DNA of 58,874 nucleotides from Sulfuricurvum sp. MLSB (GTDB lineage: Bacteria; Campylobacterota; Campylobacteria; Campylobacterales; Sulfurimonadaceae), in NCBI RefSeq assembly GCF_000747095.1, contig NZ_JQGL01000142.1, positions 1 through 58,874 of the forward strand. The letters run 5' to 3'. Position numbers and translations under genes: made by a program. Below the pieces are notes generated by a model. That model searched no databases and was not told the DNA's origin. It was given only the letters and a program-made list of their open reading frames with translations. This document shows positions 46,029-55,682 of the stretch, in pieces. The stretch's first letter is position 1; each line of letters opens with the position of its first letter.

Positions 46029-46889
46029 GTGAAGCGACTGGCGAAAAAACTGCAGGATTTTAACGAACTGGTGATGTTTCAGCATACCGTTTTTTCTCTT
46101 CCGTTTATTTTTATCGCAATGATCGTCGCCGCAGACGGATGGTTCGGATTCACATTGCTGATTCTAGGGGTACTTGCGGCGATCAGCGCGCGTAACGCCG
46201 CAATGGGATTCAACCGTTACGTTGACCGTGTTTTTGACGTTGACAACCCTCGAACGGCAGGACGACCCAGTGTCGATGGAAGGCTTAATCCGGCATCGAT
46301 CGCGATTTTCACTGCGGTGAACGCTTTGGTGTTTATGGCGGTCGCCTATTTCATCAACGATCTTGCCTTTTATTTGAGCGGGCCGATTATTATCGTATTG
46401 CTCAGCTATTCGTATTTCAAACGGTTCAGTTCGATGGCGCATATTGTTTTGGGGATATCGCTCGGGCTTGCTCCGATAGCCGGAGCGGTAGCGGTTACCG
46501 GAGCGATTCCGTTGTGGTCGGTATGGTTGAGCATCGGCGTTATGTTTTGGGTAGCCGGGTTTGACCTGCTGTATTCGCTGCAGGATATGGAGTTTGACCG
46601 CGAACGCGGGCTGCATTCGATCCCTTCGCGTTTTGGCAGTGCCGCCACGCTGAAAATTTCGGCATTGTTTCATCTTTTAGCCGTTCTTTTCTGGGCGTTG
46701 TTCGTCGGCGAAGCAGATTTGGGCTATTTTGCAGTGGCTGCCGTTGTCTTTTCGGCTCTGATGCTGACGTATGAACACTATCTGGTGCGACGTGATTTTA
46801 CTCAGATAGACCGCGCTTTTTTTACGGTGAACGGGTATCTCGGATTCGTGTTTATCGGGCTGATTATCTTGGATGAGGTGATAGTATGA
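46029..46889 (+). CDS. mqnP: UbiA-family prenyltransferase, probably menaquinone MqnP
   Basis: Integral membrane enzyme, about 8 helices, that joins a polyprenyl chain to an aromatic acid. The two Asp-rich motifs are NRYVDRVFDVDNPRT and YSLQDMEFDRERGLHS. Epsilonproteobacteria make menaquinone by the futalosine pathway, so MqnP is the likely assignment, and menaquinone is the acceptor for the complex I encoded here. 286 aa, GTG start. Followed by a 4-bp ATGA overlap. Confidence 0.85.
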   Translation: MKRLAKKLQDFNELVMFQHTVFSLPFIFIAMIVAADGWFGFTLLILGVLAAISARNAAMGFNRYVDRVFDVDNPRTAGRPSVDGRLNPASIAIFTAVNALVFMAVAYFINDLAFYLSGPIIIVLLSYSYFKRFSSMAHIVLGISLGLAPIAGAVAVTGAIPLWSVWLSIGVMFWVAGFDLLYSLQDMEFDRERGLHSIPSRFGSAATLKISALFHLLAVLFWALFVGEADLGYFAVAAVVFSALMLTYEHYLVRRDFTQIDRAFFTVNGYLGFVFIGLIILDEVIV

Positions 46890-47407
46890 GTGATGTACGG
46901 CTGATTGACGCTCCTTTGGAGGTGGCATTCGATAATGTGGCGGTTGATACGCAGGGATTTGAAAGAGAATATTCCCGGATGAGCGAGAGCGAAGACGATG
47001 CGATAGGCCAATGGCTGAGAAATGCCAAAGCCAAAGGGGAGACGAGCGAGAGCGATCCGGTTGCCATCCATCTGTTGGTCGAGCTGTACCGTAAAATGGA
47101 CCGTCTCGAAAATTTGATCCTCAATACGGCTCCCCAGCGGATCGATTTGACGCAAAGCGGGGCAATAGGCCGGATCGGATTCGAGCATTTTGAACTCCTT
47201 GAACCGCTGTTGGTCACGGGTGAGAACTATTACGGGCGGCTTGAATTGCCGGTTCATCCCAAGAGGGATACGGCGCTGTACTTTGAAGCTCTTTCTCCCG
47301 TACTGGCGAAAATCATCCGAATTCATCCGCGCGACGAGAGCGAGTGGGGATCGTACATGATGGCGCGCGAGCGGGCAATGATCCGTCACTTGAAAGGGCA
47401 CGAATGA
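46886..47407 (+). CDS. Uncharacterised protein, possibly PilZ-like
   Basis: 173 aa, soluble and acidic in its first half. The middle (RKMDRLENLILNTAPQ) is helical, and the C-terminal half (IGFEHFELLEPLLVTGENYYGRLELPVHP) looks beta-rich, somewhat like a divergent PilZ domain, but without the RxxxR motif. ATGA-coupled to the genes on both sides, so it is translated with the prenyltransferase and the membrane protein downstream. The family assignment is only a suggestion. Confidence 0.65.
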   Translation: MSDVRLIDAPLEVAFDNVAVDTQGFEREYSRMSESEDDAIGQWLRNAKAKGETSESDPVAIHLLVELYRKMDRLENLILNTAPQRIDLTQSGAIGRIGFEHFELLEPLLVTGENYYGRLELPVHPKRDTALYFEALSPVLAKIIRIHPRDESEWGSYMMARERAMIRHLKGHE

Positions 47408-47919
47408 CTTACGGAATCGAGATTGCGCTGATCGCTCTGGCCGTTATGGTGGTGGGGCTTATCTATTACGTCGTGAGCAAAGAGAGCGAAACGCATTCGC
47501 AGATTCGAGCCGTCGCCAAAGCGGCGGAAGATCTTCACAGAGAATTGTTCATGATGGACAAACGGCTCAAGCAGGAGCTTGAGATCATCGCATCGCTGCA
47601 AGAGAGTGTTCCGGTGAGTCAGCATTCGCTCCACGCGGAACTGGGACGCGAGGTGAACGAGATATCGGTTCCCATTATGGAATCGTTGGGGGTTATCGAG
47701 GAGAGTTTCACATCCCACAAAGAAAAAACCGAAAGCCGTTTGCGTTATCTTGAAGAGCGTATCCGAAACCTTTCTCTGCCAACGTCGATCAGCGGATTGG
47801 ATGATGAAAAAGTGATCACCCGATACAATCAGGGCCTTGAAGTAGACGCGATTGCCAAAGAGTTGCGATTGTCGAAAGCCGAAGTCGAATTCGTCTTGAA
47901 AATCAACCAACTCAGATAG
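47404..47919 (+). CDS. Membrane-anchored DUF6115/DUF2802-like protein
   Basis: 171 aa. N-terminal membrane anchor (YGIEIALIALAVMVVGLIYY), a coiled-coil middle (about residues 30-130) and a C-terminal helix-turn-helix-like motif, RYNQGLEVDAIAKELRLSKAEVEFVLKI. This order fits DUF6115 (formerly DUF2802), found near motility genes in many bacteria. The start at 47404 creates the ATGA overlap; the in-frame ATG at 47344 lies within the upstream gene. Function unknown. Confidence 0.75.
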   Translation: MTYGIEIALIALAVMVVGLIYYVVSKESETHSQIRAVAKAAEDLHRELFMMDKRLKQELEIIASLQESVPVSQHSLHAELGREVNEISVPIMESLGVIEESFTSHKEKTESRLRYLEERIRNLSLPTSISGLDDEKVITRYNQGLEVDAIAKELRLSKAEVEFVLKINQLR

Positions 47920-47936
47920 TTATAAGGTTTATCAGC

Positions 47937-47942
47937 TATAAT
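47937..47942 (+). promoter_or_regulatory. -10 box for tRNA-Arg
   Basis: TATAAT 17 bp before the mature tRNA 5' end, followed by a T-rich stretch. Confidence 0.55.
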
Positions 47943-47959
47943 TTCGTTCTCTTTTAAAT

Positions 47960-48036
47960 GCGTCCGTAGCTCAGCTGGATAGAGCACCGGTTTGCGGTAC
48001 CGGCGGTCAGGGATTCGAATTCCTTCGGGCGCACCA
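47960..48036 (+). tRNA. tRNA-Arg (anticodon GCG)
   Basis: 77 nt with encoded CCA. The acceptor stem GCGTCCG pairs with CGGGCGC (one T-G). D arm GCTC-AGCTGGATA-GAGC; anticodon stem CCGGT/ACCGG with loop TTGCGGT, so the anticodon is GCG. The T arm has loop TTCGAAT. It reads CGC, and CGU by wobble. Most bacteria use tRNA-Arg(ACG), deaminated to inosine, for these codons. Confidence 0.95.
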
Positions 48037-48098
48037 CTTACTCGCACTTCACTAACAATCAACCAACTTTAAACTTTATCTCGGTTTTCACAATCTCG

Positions 48099-48848
48099 CT
48101 AGATCAGTCTGCGCAGTTTTCCCCATGCAAGCCCAAGATACTCGTGAAACGCCGCTTCGGAACGTTGCAGCCCTTCGGCCGAAGGCAAGTCCCAGATTTC
48201 GGCCGCTTTTTTGACCTGGAAATCGGTCGGTGCGGGGAGTACGTTGACTCCCGCTTTGGCAAAAAGCGCCGCGGCTCTGGGCATGTGCGATGCTGAGGTG
48301 ACTAAGATCAGCGGTTCGCCGCCAACGATCGCTTTCACTGCCAATGCCTCTTCGGCCGTATCTTTGGGCATTTCGAGGAGAATGATGTCGTTTGAAGGCA
48401 CCCCCAGCATCATCGCCATTTCGGCGTTTTTCCGGGCGTTGGAAACGACATCGGTATAGCCGAACCCGCTGAAGATCAGTTTCATCCCCGGACGGCTTTT
48501 GTAGAGGGCCACCCCTTCGTTCACACGGACCAGCGATGCCGTACCCAGCTGCGAGGAAAGGGGAATGTCGGGATTGCTTGCATGGCCGCTTCCCAATACG
48601 TGAATATAGCGCGCATCGGCATGCGTCGAGGGTTTGAAGCTTGGATAGCGTTCTTCGAGAGGGAAAATCAGCAGGGAAGAGAAGGGAGCGTATGAAAGAA
48701 GGGTGATCCAGGCGACTGCCGCAAAAATCACTCTCCCGGACCATTTGAGCGATCCACGGTACCAAAGGTAAAGCCCGATCCCGAACAGGATCAAAAAAAG
48801 GGGGAAGGGCATCAGCACCGACCCAAGGGCTTTTTTCAGAAAAAACAT
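48099..48848 (-). CDS. YdcF/ElyC-like DUF218 membrane protein
   Basis: 249 aa with two N-terminal membrane helices (LFLILFGIGLYLWY; VIFAAVAWITLLSYAPF), then the DUF218 domain: YIHVLGSGH, RVNEGVALYKSRPGMKLIFSG, LLEMPKDTAEEALAVK and LVTSASHMPRAAALF. ElyC/SanA-type proteins act in cell-envelope or peptidoglycan homeostasis, but the exact role here is unknown. It starts directly after the rsfS stop with no gap, third in the nadD-rsfS operon. Confidence 0.82.
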   Translation of the reverse strand: MFFLKKALGSVLMPFPLFLILFGIGLYLWYRGSLKWSGRVIFAAVAWITLLSYAPFSSLLIFPLEERYPSFKPSTHADARYIHVLGSGHASNPDIPLSSQLGTASLVRVNEGVALYKSRPGMKLIFSGFGYTDVVSNARKNAEMAMMLGVPSNDIILLEMPKDTAEEALAVKAIVGGEPLILVTSASHMPRAAALFAKAGVNVLPAPTDFQVKKAAEIWDLPSAEGLQRSEAAFHEYLGLAWGKLRRLI

Positions 48849-49178
48849 TTAGGCTTTGGCTTTGCGCGCCGCAATCTCGCTCAAAAAAGTTTCCAAATCG
48901 TATTTGCTCCGGTATTGCGGGGTTAGGATGTGGATCAGGATATCTCCCAGATCGACCGCGATCCAGTCCCCGCTCTCATCGATGCCTAAAAACTGTTCTT
49001 CGGGTTTAAGCCCTTTTTTGAGGTAGTCGAGCAACGCGAAAGTGTGGCGTTCGTTCAATGACGAGGCGATGATAACGTAATCGGCGAAATAGTCTCCGCC
49101 GCGAAGATCGAACACTTCGATCGCTTCGGCTTTGTTTTGGTCCAAAATCTGGCTGATTTTTTCAATTCGTGAGTTCAT
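48849..49178 (-). CDS. rsfS: Ribosomal silencing factor RsfS
   Basis: Binds L14 and blocks subunit joining during starvation. Family blocks: IEVFDLRGGDYFADYVIIASSLNERH, WIAVDLGDILIHILTPQYRSKYDLE. The start at 49178 (MNSRIEKISQIL) gives 109 aa, typical. The longer in-frame start at 49283 is within nadD and non-homologous. Overlaps nadD by 17 bp. Confidence 0.93.
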   Translation of the reverse strand: MNSRIEKISQILDQNKAEAIEVFDLRGGDYFADYVIIASSLNERHTFALLDYLKKGLKPEEQFLGIDESGDWIAVDLGDILIHILTPQYRSKYDLETFLSEIAARKAKA

Positions 49179-49707
49179 TGAGTTCCTTGTAATAGGTGAT
49201 GATTTCGTTTTCAATCTCCGGTTCGAGCCCCAAAGGGGTAAACCGGTTCCGAAAATCGGTTGAGCTGATCGGTACGTCGACACGCAGTTCGATCATGTTG
49301 GCCGGTATGGGAATCTCTCCCCGTGAGGCGACGGCCCAGCGGACCATGGCGTTCAGTTCGTCAAAACAGTGCCATTGTTCCAGGGTATCCAGATTGTCCG
49401 CACCGATGATGAGGTAAATCTCATCGCAGAAGGGTGCGAAGTGTCTGACTGTTTCGATGGTGTAGACGCTTCTGCGCTGAGCGAGTTCAAAATCGCTGAT
49501 CTCGACCTTTTCGTACGAGGCAAAAATTTTTCTCAGCCATTGGTACCGAACGGTTCCTTCTGCCCGCACGACCGGTTTAAACGGGTTGCGTTCCGCGGGC
49601 ACGATGACCAGCCGATCGATCGGCAAAGCTCTCAGCGCTGCGGTGACAACACCGACATGACCGGCATGAGGCGGATCGAAACTGCCGCCGTAAAGTGCAA
49701 GCTTCAT
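49162..49707 (-). CDS. nadD: Nicotinate-nucleotide adenylyltransferase
   Basis: NAD biosynthesis; joins ATP and nicotinate mononucleotide. Nucleotidyltransferase motif YGGSFDPPHAGHVGVV, VPAERNPFKP, and the ISSTDFRNR motif near the C-terminus. 181 aa. The nadD-rsfS pairing is common in bacteria. Confidence 0.94.
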   Translation of the reverse strand: MKLALYGGSFDPPHAGHVGVVTAALRALPIDRLVIVPAERNPFKPVVRAEGTVRYQWLRKIFASYEKVEISDFELAQRRSVYTIETVRHFAPFCDEIYLIIGADNLDTLEQWHCFDELNAMVRWAVASRGEIPIPANMIELRVDVPISSTDFRNRFTPLGLEPEIENEIITYYKELNELTN

Positions 49708-49729
49708 AGCCCTGTCTTTTTTAATCCAA

Positions 49730-49735
49730 ATTATA
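49730..49735 (-). promoter_or_regulatory. -10 box for nadD-rsfS-ydcF operon
   Basis: Minus-strand TATAAT, about 23 bp before the nadD ATG. Confidence 0.5.
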
Positions 49736-49747
49736 ACCGAATTTTGG

Positions 49748-49753
49748 TAAAAT
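49748..49753 (+). promoter_or_regulatory. -10-like box for gapA operon
   Basis: TAAAAT in the 77-bp divergent gap between nadD and gapA. Confidence 0.35.
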
Positions 49754-49784
49754 CACCCCCTAATTAAGAGCTTAGGACTAGGTG

Positions 49785-50789
49785 ATGGCACTGAAGATTG
49801 CTATTAACGGCTTTGGCCGGATCGGCCGATCGGTAACCCGCGTCATCGCCTCGCGCGAAGATGTGGAGCTGGTTGCGATCAATGACATGACATCGATCGA
49901 CATGATGCTGTACCTGCTGCAAAACGATTCGGTTCACGGTCCTTTTGACGGAGATGCGGCCATTGCAGACGCAAACCATCTTCTGATCAACGGGAAACGG
50001 ATCGAGGTTTTCAGCGAAAAAAACCCTGAGAACCTTGATTTCGCCTCTTGCGGAGCGGATGTCGTTTTGGAATGCAGCGGACTCTTTTTGACGGGCGCAT
50101 TGACAAAGCACCATCTGGACAAAGGGGTCAAAAAAGTGATCCTTTCGGCGCCGACGAAGGACAGTGACATTCCGACGTACGTACTGGGGGTCAATGAACA
50201 CCTGTACCAAGGGGAACGGATCATTTCGAACGCTTCGTGCACGACGAATTGTTTGGGACCGATCGCGAAAATCCTGGATGAGACGTTCGGAATCGAAAAA
50301 GGGCTGATGACGACGATCCATGCCTATACCAACGGTCAGGCGGTTATCGACAGCGCGCACGGCACCGATATGCGCCGCTCGCGCGCCGCAGGGGTCAATA
50401 TGGTTCCCACAACGACCGGAGCCGCGAAAGCGATCAGTCTGGTATTGCCGAATCTGGAAGGAAAACTGCACGGTCAAAGCGTACGGGTGCCGACGCCGGA
50501 TGTCTCTATGGTCGATTTGAACGTACTGGTGTCACGCCGAACCAGCAAAGAGGAGATCAGCGCCCTGTTCAAATCGTACGCGCTTAATCAGCTCAAAGGG
50601 ATATTGGAAGTCGATGAACGTTATCGGGTATCTCAGGATTTTGTCGGATCAGCGTTCAGCGCCACAGTGGCCGATGACCTTATTCAGGTTATCGACGGGA
50701 ATCTGATCAAAATCATGGCATGGTACGATAATGAATGGGGATATTCGAACCGTCTGATCGAGATGGCTTTGTTTATCAGTAAAAAATAA
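49785..50789 (+). CDS. gapA: Glyceraldehyde-3-phosphate dehydrogenase
   Basis: Glycolysis/gluconeogenesis. NAD-binding [11 protein letters not shown] at the N-terminus, catalytic Cys in [12 protein letters not shown], and [11 protein letters not shown] near the end. The start was set at ATG 49785, 7 bp after AGGA; a GTG at 49782 is also in frame. 334 aa. First gene of gapA-pgk-tpiA-fabI. Confidence 0.96.
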   Translation: MALKIAINGFGRIGRSVTRVIASREDVELVAINDMTSIDMMLYLLQNDSVHGPFDGDAAIADANHLLINGKRIEVFSEKNPENLDFASCGADVVLECSGLFLTGALTKHHLDKGVKKVILSAPTKDSDIPTYVLGVNEHLYQGERIISNASCTTNCLGPIAKILDETFGIEKGLMTTIHAYTNGQAVIDSAHGTDMRRSRAAGVNMVPTTTGAAKAISLVLPNLEGKLHGQSVRVPTPDVSMVDLNVLVSRRTSKEEISALFKSYALNQLKGILEVDERYRVSQDFVGSAFSATVADDLIQVIDGNLIKIMAWYDNEWGYSNRLIEMALFISKK

Positions 50790-50820
50790 ATTTATCAATC
50801 TTACAGTAAGAAGGAAATGT

Positions 50821-52011
50821 ATGCAGTTGCTCAGCATCAAAGAGTGTGATATCAAAGGCAAAAAAGTATTTATCCGATGCGATTTTAACGTCCCGATGGA
50901 CGATTACGGCAATATTACCGACGATCGCCGTATCCGTTCGGCATTGTCCACGGTCAATTACTGCCTGGATCAGGGATGTGCGATTATTCTGGGTTCTCAT
51001 TTTGGCCGTCCGAAAGGAGAACCGGATGAAAAGTATTCCCTCTCCCCGATTGCACGACGTCTGCATCAACTTCTGAAAATCGACATTAAAATGGCCGCTG
51101 ACGTTGTCGGAGAAAGCGCGATGAAACTGGCTTCCGAACTTAAAGGCGGAGAGATCCTTTTGCTCGAAAATCTCCGTTTTGAAAAAGGGGAGACGAAAAA
51201 CGATCCCGAACTCAGCCGTGCGATGGCATCGATGGCGGAAGTCTACATCAACGACGCGTTCGGCGTCAGCCACCGCGCCCATGCGTCGGTTGAGGGCATT
51301 ACGGCGTATTTTGATGACGAGCACAAAGCGGCAGGCTTTTTGCTCCAAAAAGAGATTCAGTTTTTCGGTACGCTGCTTGACCGTCCCGTACGCCCTTTTG
51401 CGGCGATCGTTGGGGGAAGCAAGGTTTCGGGCAAACTTGAAGCGCTGATCAACCTGTTGCCCAAAGTCGACAAAATACTTATCGGAGGGGGGATGGCGTT
51501 TACATTCCTCAAAGCATTGGGTCACGATGTCGGCAATTCGTTGGTAGAAGACGATCTGATCCCCGAAGCACTTAACATCATGGAAGAGGCCAAAAAACTC
51601 GGCGTCAAATTCTATCTTCCGGTCGATGTCGTTGCGGCAGAGAAGTTTGCTCCCGACGCCATGAGCCGCTTGGTAAGCATCCAAGAAATTCCAAGCGGTT
51701 GGATGGGATTGGATATCGGACCCGCAACGGTGCGGTTGTACCGTCAGGTGCTGGCCGATGTTCAAACGATTTTGTGGAACGGACCGATGGGCGTGTATGA
51801 AATGGATCGATTTGCGCGCGGCTCGAACAAAATCGCCCATTTTGTCGCCGATTCGTACGCAACGACGGTTGTAGGCGGCGGAGATACCGCTGATTTGGTC
51901 CAGCGCGTGGGTTTGGACGAGGAGATTACCTTCATCTCCACCGGCGGCGGAGCGTCGCTGGAGCTGCTGGAAGGTAAAGTGCTTCCCGGCGTCAAACCGC
52001 TGTTGAAATAA
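50821..52011 (+). CDS. pgk: Phosphoglycerate kinase
   Basis: Transfers phosphate between 1,3-bisphosphoglycerate and ADP. Motifs [65 protein letters not shown] and GGGDTADLV. 396 aa, normal. Preceded by AAGGAAATGT. Confidence 0.96.
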   Translation: MQLLSIKECDIKGKKVFIRCDFNVPMDDYGNITDDRRIRSALSTVNYCLDQGCAIILGSHFGRPKGEPDEKYSLSPIARRLHQLLKIDIKMAADVVGESAMKLASELKGGEILLLENLRFEKGETKNDPELSRAMASMAEVYINDAFGVSHRAHASVEGITAYFDDEHKAAGFLLQKEIQFFGTLLDRPVRPFAAIVGGSKVSGKLEALINLLPKVDKILIGGGMAFTFLKALGHDVGNSLVEDDLIPEALNIMEEAKKLGVKFYLPVDVVAAEKFAPDAMSRLVSIQEIPSGWMGLDIGPATVRLYRQVLADVQTILWNGPMGVYEMDRFARGSNKIAHFVADSYATTVVGGGDTADLVQRVGLDEEITFISTGGGASLELLEGKVLPGVKPLLK

Positions 52012-52025
52012 AAAAGGAGACCGTC

Positions 52026-52745
52026 ATGATAGTGTGTGCGAATTTTAAAGCCAATAAAACGCGACAGGAAACGCAGGCCTATATGGCGGTTGTGGAATCG
52101 TTTGTCAGTGCCAACGGCATCTCCGATACGGTTATCGTGTTTCCGCCGTTTACGGCTCTGGAGCATTACGGACGAAATGTACTGGTCGGGGTACAAAATG
52201 CCTATCCGGTACAAAACGGCGCATTCACGGGGGAAATCGCTCTTGAGCAGCTTGAAGAGTTCGGGATCGAAACGATTCTGATCGGTCACAGCGAGCGCCG
52301 TCATATCCTCGGTGAAACGCAAGAGTCAATTGCCGAAAAATTTCGTTTTTTCGCGGAGCGGGGCTTCGCCATCGTTTACTGCGTCGGTGAACCGCTGGAA
52401 GTCCGCGAAGAGGGGAACGACGCCTTGATGGAGTATATTGACAAGCAGTTCGAAGGGATCGACCTGAAGTATCCCGATCTGATCATCGCGTACGAGCCGG
52501 TATGGGCGATCGGGACAGGGCTGACGCCGTCGTTACGCGACATCGAGCTTATCCATGGCGCCCTTCGCGCCAAAACATCCGCTCCGCTGTTGTACGGCGG
52601 GAGCGTAAAGGTTGATAACGCCCGGGAGATTATGGCGCTTGACAATGTGGAGGGCGTATTGGTCGGATCAGGCGCCCTCAGTGCAAGTGATTTTTGTAGC
52701 ATGATCGAACAGGCTTCAGAATTAAATACGAAAAAAGGAGAATAA
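52026..52745 (+). CDS. tpiA: Triosephosphate isomerase
   Basis: Interconverts dihydroxyacetone phosphate and glyceraldehyde 3-phosphate. Lys in CANFKANK, His in IGHSERRHI, Glu in AYEPVWAIGTG, and the phosphate loop LYGGSVK. 239 aa, slightly short as in other epsilonproteobacteria. AAAAAGGAG lies upstream. Confidence 0.95.
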   Translation: MIVCANFKANKTRQETQAYMAVVESFVSANGISDTVIVFPPFTALEHYGRNVLVGVQNAYPVQNGAFTGEIALEQLEEFGIETILIGHSERRHILGETQESIAEKFRFFAERGFAIVYCVGEPLEVREEGNDALMEYIDKQFEGIDLKYPDLIIAYEPVWAIGTGLTPSLRDIELIHGALRAKTSAPLLYGGSVKVDNAREIMALDNVEGVLVGSGALSASDFCSMIEQASELNTKKGE

Positions 52746-53573
<828 letters not shown>

Positions 53574-53580
53574 GTCAAAC

Positions 53581-53614
53581 CGGGCGTTCGGAGAATTATC
53601 TCCTGTTTCGCCCG
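53581..53614 (+). terminator. Two-level hairpin after fabI
   Basis: Outer stem CGGGCG/CGCCCG encloses inner stem GGAGA-ATTA-TCTCC. It lies between convergent genes and may stop transcription from both sides, although neither side has a long U-tract. Confidence 0.55.
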
Positions 53615-53632
53615 ATCATATGTTACCGATAG

Positions 53633-54115
53633 TTACTTACCAACCACCGGAAGAGTGTTCATCATGTCTACGTGAGAAGGCTCTTTGGGCTTCCCTTCAT
53701 TCATTTTTGCTTTATTATCATGATAGACTTTCCACTTATCCGCATATTTTTGCAACGTAAACGGCGTGTTGTCCTCGGGTTCGGGTTCTGCCGGCACGGT
53801 TGTCGTCACGACCTCTCCGCTTGGCGCGGTCGTCGTCGTGACGACCTGTTTTGAATCTTTAGTGACCGTTACGACCGTTCCGTCCGCTGCTTTTGTCGTT
53901 GTCGTGACGGGTGCGGACTGGGTCATTGGGGTCCATTCCTCTTTTAGCCATGCATCCAGCGAGCGCTGCATTGCACCCCCTTCGGAAGCTGCGGTACTGC
54001 TTGGAGAGACCGTTTGGAGCGATGCGTTTTGAGACGGAGAGACTCCTTCGCGGTTGGCACAGCCGATTAAAGTCAAGGCACAGGCAGTTGCGGTGATGAC
54101 GAACGATGCTTTCAT
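53633..54115 (-). CDS. Thr/Val-rich lipoprotein
   Basis: 160 aa. Lipoprotein signal MKASFVITATACALTLIGCA (lipobox LIGC). Ser/Thr/Ala-rich linker, then a repetitive beta-like segment, VTTTTKAADGTVVTVT followed by KQVVTTTTAPSGEVVTTTVP, and a Lys-rich C-terminal domain. Shine-Dalgarno AAAGGA lies upstream. I do not recognise the family; it is probably anchored in the outer membrane. Confidence 0.75.
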   Translation of the reverse strand: MKASFVITATACALTLIGCANREGVSPSQNASLQTVSPSSTAASEGGAMQRSLDAWLKEEWTPMTQSAPVTTTTKAADGTVVTVTKDSKQVVTTTTAPSGEVVTTTVPAEPEPEDNTPFTLQKYADKWKVYHDNKAKMNEGKPKEPSHVDMMNTLPVVGK

Positions 54116-54208
54116 TATCGAATCCTTTGAATTATTTGATAAATTGATACTAAATACATACTATACCATAAACCCACTCATAAACTCTCCGCCGCTCCAA
54201 AAATTAAT

Positions 54209-54226
54209 TGTGACATTTTTGTCACA
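54209..54226. promoter_or_regulatory. Perfect TGTGAC-N6-GTCACA palindrome
   Basis: An 18-bp site, TGTGAC-ATTTTT-GTCACA, in the divergent region between the lipoprotein and porin genes. The half-site resembles Crp/Fnr-family operators, with a spacer 2 bp longer than the E. coli CRP consensus. It is about 100 bp upstream of the predicted porin start. A near copy lies at 1991-2008. The regulator is inferred. Confidence 0.45.
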
Positions 54227-54309
54227 TTCCCTAAAATAGGGATTTGCTAGTGGTAAACAGAAAGTAAATGAAATTTTTTTTTCACAGCTATGTTTAAGAT
54301 TAGCGGCGT

Positions 54310-54315
54310 TACAAT
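54310..54315 (+). promoter_or_regulatory. -10 box for the porin gene
   Basis: TACAAT with T-rich tracts upstream; predicted leader about 45 nt, ending in TAAGGAGAATCA before the ATG at 54367. Confidence 0.5.
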
Positions 54316-54366
54316 TAATCCCGACGAAACAAAAACATAAGGTCAAACTTAACTTAAGGAGAATCA

Positions 54367-55611
54367 ATGAAGTTAGTAAAAATGTCTCTTGCCGCAGCAG
54401 TAATGCTGGGCGCAAGCGCGTTCGCAATCGATAATGTAAAGGTAAGCGGTGACGCGAAACTTTACTACGGTACCGATAACAAAGATCAGGCAGCAGGTAT
54501 CAGCGACGATCTTTTCGATCAAGCTAACAGCTATGCTGACACGGCGCTTCGTTTGGGTGTAACCGCTGATTTGGTTAAAGGTGTTTCTATGGGTGCGACG
54601 GCATACGCCATCAGTACTCTCGGACTTGAAAACAACCTTGTTGCGAACACTTGGACGGGTGGACACGATACAGCTGTTGAAGACAACTCATGGATGGGCG
54701 AACTCTGGTTGGCCGGAACAATGGGTAAAACAACTCTTAAAGTAGGTCGTATGGAGCTTGATACTCCGTTGGCGTTCTCTGAAAAATGGTCAATCGTTCC
54801 GAATACGTTCGACGCAGCAGTTGTTATCAACCAAGACATCCCTGACACAACTGTTGTTGCGGCATGGGTCGGTAAAAGCAACGGTGTTGACGCCATCACT
54901 GCAAGTGCTTCTGCTGCGGACAGAGACGGTATCATGAGAGACGCCGCTAAATTCGGTACGTTCATGGAAAACGGCGCGTACGCTGCCGGGATCGTAAACA
55001 ACTCGTTCAAACCGTTGACACTTCAAGGGTGGTACTACAACATCGGTATGGTTGCGGATGCTTTCTGGCTTCAAGCGGACATCGACTGCCAACTGGTTAA
55101 AGGTGTTAAAATCGGTGCTCAATACGCAGATATCGATCCTAAAAAAGACGGTAAACTTGGTAACACGGCACAAGACTCTTCTGCATACGCGTTCAAACTT
55201 GCGTATCAAGGGATCGAAGGGCTGAACGTTTCGGCTGCGTATTCACAAGCGGATGACAAAGGTACTGTTCAAATCCAAAACGTTGCGGCATCAGGTCAGT
55301 CTAAACTGTATACTGAAGCATGGTGGAACTACACCTATGTTGGGTCTAAAGACGCGGAAGCCGTTAATTTGACAGCTGAATACACGATGAAAGACGTTGC
55401 AAAATTCGGTGTATACTACACAACTGTCAGCAATGACATTGCTGCAGGTGTTGCAGGAAGCACAAAAGAGATGGACGAAGTTGCGGTAACAGCTACTAAA
55501 TCTTTCGGACCGTTGGATGCAACATTGGCATACGTTTCAACGGATGCTGACGACCAAAACAACGGAAGCCAGTACGATACCGTACAAGCATATTTGACTC
55601 TTAACTTCTAA
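54367..55611 (+). CDS. Major outer-membrane porin (Campylobacter MOMP-like)
   Basis: 414 aa. Signal peptide MKLVKMSLAAAVMLGASAFA, then alternating beta strands and a C-terminal strand AYLTLNF ending in Phe. DALRLGVTADL-like strands, LKVGRMELDTPLAFSEKWSIVPNTFDAAVV and the YADIDPKKDG turn fit the epsilonproteobacterial MOMP family. Its codon use looks biased toward common codons (GTT, GCG, AAA, CTT), as in highly expressed genes. Strong Shine-Dalgarno and terminator. Substrate range unknown; probably a general porin. Confidence 0.82.
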   Translation: MKLVKMSLAAAVMLGASAFAIDNVKVSGDAKLYYGTDNKDQAAGISDDLFDQANSYADTALRLGVTADLVKGVSMGATAYAISTLGLENNLVANTWTGGHDTAVEDNSWMGELWLAGTMGKTTLKVGRMELDTPLAFSEKWSIVPNTFDAAVVINQDIPDTTVVAAWVGKSNGVDAITASASAADRDGIMRDAAKFGTFMENGAYAAGIVNNSFKPLTLQGWYYNIGMVADAFWLQADIDCQLVKGVKIGAQYADIDPKKDGKLGNTAQDSSAYAFKLAYQGIEGLNVSAAYSQADDKGTVQIQNVAASGQSKLYTEAWWNYTYVGSKDAEAVNLTAEYTMKDVAKFGVYYTTVSNDIAAGVAGSTKEMDEVAVTATKSFGPLDATLAYVSTDADDQNNGSQYDTVQAYLTLNF

Positions 55612-55612
55612 G

Positions 55613-55650
55613 AGGTTCTTGTCCCCTTTTGGGGATGAACCTTCTTTTTA
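55613..55650 (+). terminator. Rho-independent terminator of the porin gene
   Basis: AGGTTC-TT-GTCCCC, loop TTTT, GGGGAT-GAACCT, then TCTTTTTA. Long GC-containing stem with a T-tract, immediately after the porin stop codon. Confidence 0.85.
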
Positions 55651-55670
55651 CTTTTCTTTCCCTCTTCCGC

Positions 55671-55676
55671 TATAAT
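55671..55676 (+). promoter_or_regulatory. -10 box directly before the permease gene
   Basis: TATAAT 6 nt from the ATG at 55683, with no Shine-Dalgarno; predicted leaderless mRNA. Confidence 0.5.
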
Positions 55677-55682
55677 CATCGT

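Noticed and set aside
54209-54226. TGTGAC palindrome read as a classical E. coli CRP site
   Set aside because: The spacing between TGTGA and TCACA is 8 bp rather than 6, so it is reported only as a Crp/Fnr-like candidate.
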